This document shows, piece by piece, positions 1-5,872 of a stretch of DNA of 6,309 nt. The position numbers were made by a program, and so were the translations under genes. The stretch spans positions 1 through 6,309 of the forward strand of contig JBNKLQ010000319.1 of the NCBI GenBank assembly GCA_050292445.1, written 5' to 3'. Numbering within the stretch: the stretch's first letter is position 1; every line of letters starts with the position of its first letter. Below the pieces are notes generated by a model that saw nothing but the letters and a program-made list of their open reading frames with translations, ran no database searches and had not been told where the DNA came from. This DNA is from Leptofilum sp050292445. GTDB taxonomy: Bacteria; Chloroflexota; Anaerolineae; Promineifilales; Promineifilaceae.

Positions 1-494
1 TCATGCCGACACGCTTTTTGGCCAAGGCAGAAATTCGGGATTGGTGGTTTGTGGGCAAGATTGCCGCCGCCATTGGCTGTGTGTTTGTGCAGCGTGGGGA
101 TAAGGAATCGCGCCGGGAAGCCCGTCAGGCACTCAGCGAAGTCAATTCCTTCCCGCCCATCACTATCTTCCCAGAAGGCAAGCGAGGTCCGGGTGATGCG
201 CTGCTGCCTTTCCGCTATGGGGCATTTGAGATTGTAACGCAAGGTGGTTTTGCCTTTTTGCCCATTGCCGTTACATTCAGCAATTTAGAGATTGCCATTT
301 GGCACCGCAAGGAAAATATCCTGAAGGCATTATGGCGACTGGCCAGCCAGCCGGAACGAATTGAGGTCAATCTTTTGCCCCTGGAAGCCCATCACCCTAC
401 GCCAGAAGATGATCCGATTGCTTTAGCGACCGATGTGCAGACACAATTAACTGCCGTTCTCTATCCCCACCAAATCAACACAGAAACAGGCTAA
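1..494 (+). CDS. plsC: PlsC-type 1-acyl-glycerol-3-phosphate acyltransferase, C-terminal part (5' end outside window)
   Basis: Lysophosphatidate acyltransferase family, which transfers an acyl chain to lysophosphatidic acid to make phosphatidic acid at the inner membrane. The frame is open to the left edge, and the ATG at 3 aligns with about residue 91 of the downstream paralogue, so it is internal and roughly 90 N-terminal residues are missing, including the HX4D catalytic motif. Counting from that ATG, the remaining family blocks are visible: FVQR (28-31), FPEG (56-59, the glycerol-phosphate binding block) and LPIAV (86-90). It aligns without large gaps to the next gene, at roughly 40 % identity by eye, sharing RFL-KAEI, PFR-GAFEI, WR-AS-PE and PTPEDDP. 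The stop is four bases before the next start, so the two are almost certainly co-transcribed and coupled. The family call is firm; the acyl donor and acceptor are not known. Confidence 0.88.
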   Translation, partial: MPTRFLAKAEIRDWWFVGKIAAAIGCVFVQRGDKESRREARQALSEVNSFPPITIFPEGKRGPGDALLPFRYGAFEIVTQGGFAFLPIAVTFSNLEIAIWHRKENILKALWRLASQPERIEVNLLPLEAHHPTPEDDPIALATDVQTQLTAVLYPHQINTETG

Positions 495-498
495 CTTT

Positions 499-1275
499 AT
501 GGGTTTCATTCGCGGCATTCTACGGCTCATCACCTTCATCTTCCTGCTCCTGACCGTTACGCTGCTGGTTTTGCTAACTGCCTGGCTGCCCGTTCGGCTA
601 AAGGGGGCCCGCCTTTCCGCCTGGCTATTGGTTCCCGTTTGCCGTCTGCTACTATTGCTGTTCAATGTCCAGTTCACCGCCCCAGACGCGGCCCGCATTC
701 CCCAGCATGATGGCTTCATTTTTCCCAACCACCTTTCATTTTTAGACATCATTTTGCTGCTGACCATCTTCCCCGTGCGCTTTTTGAGCAAAGCAGAGAT
801 TGCCAACTGGCCATTCATCGGCTGGATTGCCCGGGCCGTGGATACTGTTTTTGTCAATCGGGAAGATAAAAACTCACGTGAGCAGGCACGGGCTTCACTG
901 GCCCATATTCACACTTTTCCCGCTGTCGTTTTGTTCCCTGAAGGGGGTATTTACCAACCGCCTACGGAGCTAAAACCGTTCCGCTTCGGCGCGTTTGAGA
1001 TTGCCCAAACGGGCAGCCTGCCGTTTATTCCGGCCGTCTTCATTTATGATCCGATTGATATTGTATTTTGGCGTGATGAACCGTTATTTACGGCCGTTTG
1101 GCGTTTCGCCTCCCGTCCTGAACCCATCAAAGCCCGTCTTTACTTGCTGCGCACCGTGCAGCCCACACCGGAAGACGATCCACGCCAGCTGGCATTGGAA
1201 ACGCACGGAGCCATGGCCGCCGTTTATAAATACGGCGGCGGGCACGAAGAGGACGTGATACAGTCAGGAATTTAG
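499..1275 (+). CDS. plsC: PlsC-type 1-acyl-glycerol-3-phosphate acyltransferase (tandem paralogue)
   Basis: Complete 258-residue member of the PlsC/LPLAT family, of usual length. Residues 8-30 form a hydrophobic membrane helix and residues 41-57 a second, shorter apolar stretch, typical of the membrane-bound N-terminus. All four family blocks are present in order: NHLSFLD (H78 and D83 give HX4D), FVNR (118-121), FPEG (146-149) and FIPAV (176-180). This predicts acylation of a lysophospholipid at the cytoplasmic face. The ATG at 499 lies 4 bases after the preceding stop with no strong Shine-Dalgarno, which suggests translational coupling to the upstream paralogue. The two copies differ most just after FPEG (GIYQPPTE here, KRGPGDAL upstream), a region close to the acceptor site, so different substrates are plausible. 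The C-terminal 15 or so residues are polar and contain a Gly-rich turn (YGGGHEED) absent from the upstream copy. Confidence 0.9.
   Translation: MGFIRGILRLITFIFLLLTVTLLVLLTAWLPVRLKGARLSAWLLVPVCRLLLLLFNVQFTAPDAARIPQHDGFIFPNHLSFLDIILLLTIFPVRFLSKAEIANWPFIGWIARAVDTVFVNREDKNSREQARASLAHIHTFPAVVLFPEGGIYQPPTELKPFRFGAFEIAQTGSLPFIPAVFIYDPIDIVFWRDEPLFTAVWRFASRPEPIKARLYLLRTVQPTPEDDPRQLALETHGAMAAVYKYGGGHEEDVIQSGI
1216..1239 (+). repeat. GC-rich inverted repeat inside the 3' end of the second PlsC gene
   Basis: GCCGCCGT (1216-1223) is the exact reverse complement of ACGGCGGC (1232-1239) around an AT-only 8-base loop. It would form a stable RNA hairpin about 40 bases before the stop codon. It encodes AAVYKYGG, so it may simply be codon-driven. 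No T-run follows, so it is not an intrinsic terminator. Confidence 0.4.
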
Positions 1276-1319
1276 TGACTTTATTGTGGTAAAATGCCAC
1301 CTGTATTGAGTAAATCAGC

Positions 1320-1376
1320 GAAAAGTAAAAAGTGATAACTCTTTCACTCTCTTACTTTTCACATATAACTTTTCAC
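1320..1376. repeat. Spacer of inverted and direct AAAAGTG/CACTTTT-type words
   Basis: This AT-rich stretch fills most of the 127-base gap between the second acyltransferase and the dehydrogenase. GAAAAGTAA (1320-1328) is the exact reverse complement of TTACTTTTC (1352-1360), giving a 9-bp stem. ACTTTTCAC occurs twice in direct orientation (1354-1362 and 1368-1376, 14-base period), and the related words ATAACTCTTTCAC (1335-1347) and AAAAGTG (1328-1334) lie in the loop. It has the look of a short-word array rather than a protein-binding site or classical terminator: the stem is AT-rich and no clean T-run follows it. Confidence 0.6.
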
Positions 1377-1402
1377 TTGTAAAATAAGGCATAACAAATT
1401 TT

Positions 1403-2191
1403 ATGACATCGACACCATCCACACCCCCCACCCGCCCTCTGGAACCGCAAAAGCGCGCCATTGTTATTGGTGCCTCGTCTGGGATTGGGGCTGCATTGGT
1501 CCGCGAACTGGCCCAGAGCGGTTACAGCGTGGCAGCGGTGGCCCGGCGCGAGGCCAAGCTACAGGAATTAAGCGACTCGGTGAATACGGCCGTACCCCAC
1601 GGCCACGTCTCCATCTACAGTCACAACGTCACCAACTACGATGAAATCCCCACCCTCTTCCAAACCATTGTGCAAGAGTTGGGCGGGCTGGACCTGATCA
1701 TATACAACGCAGGCGTACAGCCCTCCGTCACCGTCAATGAATATAATTTCGAGAAAGATCGTAAAATGATTGAGGTGAATTTGCTGGGGGCCATTGCCTG
1801 GCTAAACCAGGCAGCACTCCGCTTTGAGCGAGCTGGACAGGGCAACATCGTCGGCATCGGCTCCATCGCTGGGGACCGGGGCCGTGTGGGGTCGCCGGTT
1901 TACAACACCAGCAAAGCAGGCCTGGCCACCTACCTGGAATCCCTGCGCAACCGGCTAACGCGACACGGCGTCACGGTAACCACCGTTAAGCCAGGCTATG
2001 TAGACACCGTTATACTAAGAGAAAACGCCGCCAATCCATTCTGGGTAATCGCCCCCCAGGAAGCGGCCAGGCAAATTCACAAAGCATTTAAGCGAGGCAG
2101 GCAAACCGTGTACGTGCCTGCCCGCTGGGGCCTTGTCGGGTTAATTATTCGCCACATCCCTTCAATTATTTTTAGACGATTAAGTTTTTAG
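1403..2191 (+). CDS. Short-chain dehydrogenase/reductase, probable DprE2-like keto-sugar reductase
   Basis: Classical SDR of 262 residues with a Rossmann fold. Visible motifs are the cofactor loop GASSGIG (23-29), YNAG (101-104), N126 in VNLLG, the catalytic S154 (GIGSIAG), the YNTSK dyad (Y167, K171) and the PG pair (197-198). Basic residues after the second strand (ARRE, 47-50) favour NADP(H). The first 14 residues are Pro/Thr-rich and outside the fold; the ATG at 1403 has only a weak, distant AAGG (1386-1389), so the exact start is uncertain. The tail (243-262) is hydrophobic and basic (IIRHIPSIIFRRLSF), which suggests membrane association with a lipid-linked substrate. The gene lies 67 bases upstream of a DprE1-family oxidase; in mycobacteria DprE2, an SDR, reduces the 2'-keto intermediate made by DprE1 using NAD(P)H. 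The SDR call is firm. The DprE2-like role rests on the neighbour and the tail, and other keto or acyl reductases remain possible. Confidence 0.85.
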   Translation: MTSTPSTPPTRPLEPQKRAIVIGASSGIGAALVRELAQSGYSVAAVARREAKLQELSDSVNTAVPHGHVSIYSHNVTNYDEIPTLFQTIVQELGGLDLIIYNAGVQPSVTVNEYNFEKDRKMIEVNLLGAIAWLNQAALRFERAGQGNIVGIGSIAGDRGRVGSPVYNTSKAGLATYLESLRNRLTRHGVTVTTVKPGYVDTVILRENAANPFWVIAPQEAARQIHKAFKRGRQTVYVPARWGLVGLIIRHIPSIIFRRLSF

Positions 2192-2193
2192 TA

Positions 2194-2243
2194 ATTGGGT
2201 AACTGAGTAACCAGATAATTGCCAAATTACTGAATTACTCAAT
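2194..2243. repeat. Octamer-word (AATTACTC-like) inverted repeat between the reductase and oxidase genes
   Basis: The spacer is built from one 8-base word in both orientations. On the right, AATTACTGA (2225-2233) and AATTACTCA (2233-2241) follow each other with an 8-base period and run into a degenerate third copy (AATCACC). On the left the same word appears reverse-complemented. ATTGGGTAA (2194-2202) can pair with TTACTCAAT (2235-2243) with one G-T wobble, and TGAGTAA (2204-2210) pairs perfectly with TTACTCA (2235-2241), so alternative folds compete for the same right arm. There is no T-run, so a terminator is unlikely within what looks like one operon. Confidence 0.55.
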
Positions 2244-2258
2244 CACCATCCAGCAAAT

Positions 2259-3713
2259 ATGATGATCGAACAAGAAATCCAAAACGAAACTGAGATAACG
2301 ACAACGCAACCTTTACCAGCAGATCGGTTAGAGGCGATGGCTGGTTGGGGTGGCGCGAACAGCGGCATGGCGTACCTGTACCGGCCCAGTACGGTGGCGC
2401 AGCTGCGGCAAATTTTTGATTTTGCAGCGCAGAACGGCCGTACTATCGGCTTCCGTGGCGGGGGCAACAGCTACGGCGACGCCGCCATGAATGATGAAAG
2501 CATCGTGCTAGACCTGACCCGGATGAATCGCATTTTGGCGTGGGACCCGGAAAACGGCCGTCTCACCGTGGAACCAGGCGTCACCTTGCAGCGCGTCTGG
2601 GAATATGTCATCGAGGATGGCTGGTGGGTACCCGTAGCCACCGGTACAGCCAAAATCACCGTCGGTGGCGGAGCGGCCATGAATGTGCACGGCAAAAATG
2701 CCTGGAAGATGGGTACCTTTGGCGAACACATCTACGAATTTGACCTGATGCTGCCCTCCGGCGAAATTAAAACCTGCAACCGGGAGCAAAACAGCGACCT
2801 CTTTTTTGCCGCGATTGGTGGTTTTGGCATGTTGGGCTGCTTCACCAGCCTCACCCTGCACCTCAAGCGCATTTACTCTGGCCTGCTGCAAGTAGAAGCC
2901 CTAACCAAGCCCAATTTGAGCAGCACCATGCAGTGGTTCGAAGACTATATGCATAATTCAGATTATCTGGTGGGCTGGCTGGATGCTTTCAGCAAGGGTA
3001 AGAAGCTGGGGCGCAGCGAACTGCATCGTGGCATCTACCTCAAACCAGGTGAAGATCCCAACCCGCAGCAAACACTGCGCTTAGAAACCCAACGCATTGA
3101 TCCAGACATCATGGGCTTTTTCCCCCGCTCGGCATTATGGCGTTTTCAACGGCCGTTTTGGAACAACTTCGGCATGCGCTTTGTCAACATTGGCAAATTC
3201 AGCATGGCCCGTCTGCGCGACGGGGCTGTCGGCCGCGAGCCCCACGCCCATTTCCACTTTTTGCTCGACTCGCTCGATTGGCGCAAACCGTTCGGCCCCG
3301 GTGGACTCATTCAGTACCAACCGTTTATCCCCAAAGAAACGGCCGAAGAGGCGTTCACCCAAATTTTGCAGCTGGGCCAGCAGCGCGGCCTACCCAACTT
3401 CCTTACCGTTATGAAGCGGCACCGGCCCGACCCGTTTTGGTTGACACATGCCCTGGATGGCTTTTCGCTGGCGATGGATTTCCGCATTACGCGGCGCAAC
3501 CGAGAACGGATGGTGCAGTTGGCTCAGGAAATGGATGAGATTGTGCTGCGGGCAAACGGCCGTTTTTATCTGGCCAAAGACAGTACTCTGCGCCCGCAAG
3601 TGGTTCGCGCTTACCTGGGCGAAGAAACCACCCAAAAATTCCTGGCCCTCAAACAGCAGGTTGATCCCGAGAACTTGTTGCAAACGAACCTCTGGCGACG
3701 TTTGTTTTCGTAG
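2259..3713 (+). CDS. dprE1: DprE1-family FAD-dependent polyprenyl-phospho-sugar oxidase
   Basis: Resembles decaprenyl-phosphoryl-ribose 2'-oxidase (DprE1), which oxidises C2' of the lipid-linked ribose as the first half of epimerisation to arabinose. The 484 residues start with a vanillyl-alcohol-oxidase-type FAD domain: GWGG (29-32), the pyrophosphate loop RGGGNSYGD (66-74), EPGVTL (105-110), PVATGTAKITVGGG (125-138) and HGKN (144-147). A substrate domain and a C-terminal return to the FAD domain follow, with YQPFIP (353-358), AKDS (439-442) and QQVDPENLLQTN (466-477). H144 and K440 match the conserved His and Lys of mycobacterial DprE1 (H132, K418, from memory). GFSLAMDF (401-408) aligns with the segment containing Cys387 there, with Ala405 at the Cys position. 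No signal peptide or membrane helix is seen. Two consecutive ATGs (2259, 2262) are possible starts and neither has a clear Shine-Dalgarno. Other sugar or lactone oxidases of the same fold are the alternative; the HGKN and AKDS blocks favour DprE1. Confidence 0.85.
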   Translation: MMIEQEIQNETEITTTQPLPADRLEAMAGWGGANSGMAYLYRPSTVAQLRQIFDFAAQNGRTIGFRGGGNSYGDAAMNDESIVLDLTRMNRILAWDPENGRLTVEPGVTLQRVWEYVIEDGWWVPVATGTAKITVGGGAAMNVHGKNAWKMGTFGEHIYEFDLMLPSGEIKTCNREQNSDLFFAAIGGFGMLGCFTSLTLHLKRIYSGLLQVEALTKPNLSSTMQWFEDYMHNSDYLVGWLDAFSKGKKLGRSELHRGIYLKPGEDPNPQQTLRLETQRIDPDIMGFFPRSALWRFQRPFWNNFGMRFVNIGKFSMARLRDGAVGREPHAHFHFLLDSLDWRKPFGPGGLIQYQPFIPKETAEEAFTQILQLGQQRGLPNFLTVMKRHRPDPFWLTHALDGFSLAMDFRITRRNRERMVQLAQEMDEIVLRANGRFYLAKDSTLRPQVVRAYLGEETTQKFLALKQQVDPENLLQTNLWRRLFS

Positions 3714-3780
3714 GTCAATTTTGCAACATTGACCAACAATTTAGTTGCTGAGATTGGTCAATCTTAAAGGCTGGACCAAT
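3713..3780 (+). repeat. TTGGTCAAT-word spacer with mutually exclusive hairpins
   Basis: Four copies of one word in alternating orientation allow three competing stems. Stem A is GGTCAAT (3713-3719) with ATTGACC (3728-3734). Stem B is ATTGACCAA (3728-3736) with TTGGTCAAT (3754-3762), a perfect 9-bp pairing. Stem C is ATTGGTC (3753-3759) with GACCAAT (3774-3780). A and B share an arm, as do B and C, so A plus C excludes B. Stem A begins on the last base of the oxidase stop codon. The layout resembles an attenuator on paper, but no leader peptide or T-run follows stem C (the next bases are CAAAAAATTTTAG), so function is unproven. Confidence 0.6.
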
Positions 3781-3802
3781 CAAAAAATTTTAGAAGCTCA
3801 CG

Positions 3803-3808
3803 AAGGAG
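3803..3808 (+). promoter_or_regulatory. Ribosome binding site of the 519-residue membrane protein
   Basis: AAGGAG lies seven bases before the ATG at 3816 and fixes that start. It is the only strong Shine-Dalgarno on the + strand of the window; the three complete upstream genes have weak or no such site. Confidence 0.85.
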
Positions 3809-3815
3809 AAGATTC

Positions 3816-5375
3816 ATGTCGCGTACGACCATATCTGTTCTTGCCTTGCTGGTTCTTTTGCTGTTCACGTCCCTGCTCACCCCCATCGTTCGCGCCGATA
3901 CCCCGCAGCCTGCCGCAGAAACGGCCGTTACCGCCCTGCAAGATGAACCCGTCACGCAAGATGGCACTTCCTCCTCTGCTGGAGACTCCTTCTTCGATGG
4001 CGTAGGCGCAATTTTTGCCACACTCGGCGTCTATGTCGTTACCATGTTCACCATGGCCATTGGGACTGAAATTGTTGTCGATATTTTTAAGGGGATTTTG
4101 GGCAAGCCGCTGGGCCTGAAAAGCCAACCCAATTCCCGCAAAACATTGGCGGAGTACCAATCATTTTTGCCCGGCCAGTTGGAAGATCTGGGGGTCTCGG
4201 CTGAAGCCAAGCTGAAGCTGGAAAAACAGATCGAACAGCTAAACAAGCTGCTGGAACCAGCTTTCACGGCGGAAACGGTGGTCAATCATTTGCGAGAACA
4301 AGAATTTACGGCCGCTTTAACCGCGCTCGGTTTAGAAAATATTGGCGACGACACAATTAACCAGGTTAAAGACGTAACGCAGCAAGAACTGCAAAAAGTT
4401 ATCGAGCAAATTGATACCACAACCTCGCTGGGTAAAGCCGTGCAGGTGGCGTTGGAACGGGGTGGTCTACTGGAAAAAGCGAATAAAGCCATTGATCGAT
4501 TGGCGCGCAAGGCAACGGCCGTTACCCCCGATCAGGTTTACCAGGCCACTGCCACCCTCGTCACCGGGGAGATTGCTGAAGGTGTTACCGCCTGGACACG
4601 CGCCTACCTCACCAGCCTGCAAGAAGAAAGTTACGAGGCCGCCAAAACCATCTACGACAACCAACTCCGGCCGCAAATCACCTCTTTCGGCCTGCCAGCC
4701 AACGTGCAGCAACAAATCACCGACCAGTTTGAAAAGTACCTGGAAAACCTAAACACTTATCGCGGCACAGATGTCTATCTGGAATCAGTCAACCGTTTGC
4801 TATACGAATTAGAAGTGCATCGCGATGAAGTGCAAAGCTGGATTGGTCAAATGTGGCAACGCCTGGTTAACGGCATCAAGCGTTTCCTGATTCGTGCACC
4901 ACGAATGCAACACCCCAGGCTAGCCCCCACCACCTACAATTCCCGCATTAAAGATAGCACAGAGGCTGCCGCCAAACTTCTAGACCTTGAGCGAAAAGAA
5001 AAAGAGTTGGAAAGTAAACGCATCCGCCGCACCCGCTTTATTTCGGTGCTATTTGGCATATTTCTGGCCTACATGCTGCAAATAGACTCAGCCGATTTGC
5101 TGCAAGATTTGTTCCCTGAGGGGGCCAACTTCCTAAGCTTAAACCTGTTGCCAGATTCTTTTATCATCTGGGCGCAAGGCGCATTTCGTCTACAACATAT
5201 GTTTAACGTAACGGCAGGTGTTATTTTAACCGGTCTGGCCGCCAGTGCCGGATCGGGTTTCTGGCACGATCAACTTTCGCGTCTGCAATCAATCAAAAAG
5301 GGCGTGGATCAGGCCCAGGCGGCCTTGCAACCCATTATTATTCAAACCCGCGCAGAAACAACTGACAATAACTAA
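3816..5375 (+). CDS. Uncharacterised secreted/membrane protein with long helical domain
   Basis: I do not recognise a named family. The 519 residues begin with a clear signal peptide: basic SR, hydrophobic core 7-21, and a likely cleavage after VRA (25-27). A short Thr/Pro/Ala/Asp-rich linker follows (28-57), then a first membrane segment at about 62-84 (from GVGAIFATL to AIGTE). Residues 100-400 are almost entirely helical and charged, with Leu/Glu/Lys/Gln heptad-like stretches (about 120-146, 180-230, 385-403). Two further hydrophobic segments lie at about 407-421 and 463-479, followed by GSGFWHDQLSRLQSIK (479-494) and a polar tail. If the signal peptide is cleaved, the start is outside and the large helical domain and the tail are cytoplasmic. 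The FWHDxLxxL segment after the last helix resembles what I recall of uncharacterised bacterial membrane proteins. The gene follows the oxidase on the same strand by 102 bases but has its own strong ribosome binding site, so it may or may not belong to that operon. Confidence 0.85.
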   Translation: MSRTTISVLALLVLLLFTSLLTPIVRADTPQPAAETAVTALQDEPVTQDGTSSSAGDSFFDGVGAIFATLGVYVVTMFTMAIGTEIVVDIFKGILGKPLGLKSQPNSRKTLAEYQSFLPGQLEDLGVSAEAKLKLEKQIEQLNKLLEPAFTAETVVNHLREQEFTAALTALGLENIGDDTINQVKDVTQQELQKVIEQIDTTTSLGKAVQVALERGGLLEKANKAIDRLARKATAVTPDQVYQATATLVTGEIAEGVTAWTRAYLTSLQEESYEAAKTIYDNQLRPQITSFGLPANVQQQITDQFEKYLENLNTYRGTDVYLESVNRLLYELEVHRDEVQSWIGQMWQRLVNGIKRFLIRAPRMQHPRLAPTTYNSRIKDSTEAAAKLLDLERKEKELESKRIRRTRFISVLFGIFLAYMLQIDSADLLQDLFPEGANFLSLNLLPDSFIIWAQGAFRLQHMFNVTAGVILTGLAASAGSGFWHDQLSRLQSIKKGVDQAQAALQPIIIQTRAETTDNN

Positions 5376-5431
5376 CTGGCAAACGTGTGATGCGTGAAAC
5401 ATGATGGCTCACGCATCACACGAGGAGTTAG
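5372..5431. terminator. Perfect 14-bp inverted repeat between convergent genes, candidate bidirectional terminator
   Basis: CGTGTGATGCGTGA (5384-5397) is the exact reverse complement of TCACGCATCACACG (5409-5422) with an 11-base loop. An outer pair CTAACT (5372-5377) and AGTTAG (5426-5431) extends it after a small internal loop, and the outer arm overlaps the stop codon of the + strand gene. It sits where a terminator shared by two convergent genes would be expected. No T-run follows on either strand, so it does not fit the classical intrinsic model; it may work with a factor or by mRNA end protection. Confidence 0.45.
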
Positions 5432-5451
5432 ACACCCTCCTCTGCCTTCTT

Positions 5452-5871
5452 CTAATCAAAAATCTGCCGCTCAACCCGCCGCTTGCCCAAGGCCGCAATC
5501 AGCCAATAACCGCCCACAATAATCGCTGGCCCAGCAATGGCAGGCAGCACATTCGTCGTCCATTCCGACAGGTCTGGCAAACCCAGCCAGAGGCTCAACA
5601 CGACAAACAGAAAGATTGTGATGCCCAGGTAGGCCAGAACCGCTTGCTTCAAGGTGGGTACGGGCATAATGCCGCCCAAAAACGAGCGCAAAACAAAATA
5701 ACCTACAATCGATCCCAGCAAGACCCATTGAATATCCCGCAGCTCCGAGTCTGGCTGATCCAGAACGTAGAGGCGAACCAGCAAAAGGATGCCCAAGGCC
5801 GTTTGGGTCAAGCCCAGCATAATCATCGCACTTTGCCCTGCTACCTGTTGTGACCGTTCATCAAAGTTCAT
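5452..5871 (-). CDS. Small four-helix membrane protein coupled to an XRE regulator
   Basis: An uncharacterised 139-residue integral membrane protein. Four hydrophobic segments are visible at about 14-36, 47-66, 76-97 and 108-128. The acidic loops (LDQPDSELRD, 38-47; PDLSEW, 99-104) and the basic tail (KRRVER, 130-135) fit an N-in, C-in topology. The N-terminus (MNFDERSQQ) recalls the DER motif of small DUF2178/DUF6773-like proteins that are often encoded beside a short XRE regulator; this is from memory and unverified. The start is well set: the ATG at 5871 is one base beyond the regulator's stop (TAAGATG) and six bases after AGGAGG. An overlapping 150-codon frame on the + strand (5401-5853) is hydrophilic and is rejected as antisense. 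Its role is unknown; the arrangement suggests that the regulator controls, or senses through, the membrane protein. Confidence 0.85.
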   Translation of the reverse strand: MNFDERSQQVAGQSAMIMLGLTQTALGILLLVRLYVLDQPDSELRDIQWVLLGSIVGYFVLRSFLGGIMPVPTLKQAVLAYLGITIFLFVVLSLWLGLPDLSEWTTNVLPAIAGPAIIVGGYWLIAALGKRRVERQIFD

Positions 5872-5872
5872 C

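Larger units (their letters stand above)
1090..4522. repeat. Dispersed highly iterated palindrome ACGGCCGT
   Basis: Eight exact copies start at 1090, 1586, 2434, 2554, 3149, 3556, 3921 and 4515, all inside coding regions of four different genes, and none lies in a spacer. Near-copies with one changed end base occur at 1030, 3339 and 4308. The copies fall in all three codon phases: Thr-Ala-Val (1090, 1586, 3921, 4515), Asn-Gly-Arg (2434, 2554, 3556) and Gln-Arg-Pro (3149). The constraint is therefore on DNA, not on protein. The minus-strand gene pair and the left-edge acyltransferase have none. Confidence 0.85.

Noticed and set aside
447..857. A 136-codon minus-strand frame
   Set aside because: It crosses the junction of two well-supported PlsC genes on the other strand, and its Ser/Arg/Lys/Met-rich translation is typical of an antisense shadow.
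1287..1295. Possible extended -10 promoter TGGTAAAAT ahead of the reductase
   Set aside because: The TGnTAAAAT match is fair, but no -35 is found at 16-18 bases upstream and the region is AT-rich, so chance is likely. It could still be a weak internal promoter of the operon.
1320..1376. CRISPR-like or mobile-element origin of the spacer repeats
   Set aside because: The units are 7-14 bases long and imperfect, and lack uniform spacers, terminal repeats of a transposon or any associated gene.
2214..2219. GATAAT as a -10 element before the oxidase
   Set aside because: No suitable -35 lies at the right distance, and the bases are part of the AATTACTC word array.
3713..3734. Stem A as an intrinsic terminator after the oxidase
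   Set aside because: The stem is short and AT-rich, and the following bases are AACAATTTAG with no T-run.
5401..5853. A 150-codon + strand frame opposite the four-helix membrane protein
   Set aside because: The translation is hydrophilic and Gln/His/Asn-rich with no family pattern. The opposite strand encodes four clean membrane helices, has a strong ribosome binding site and is coupled to the XRE gene.
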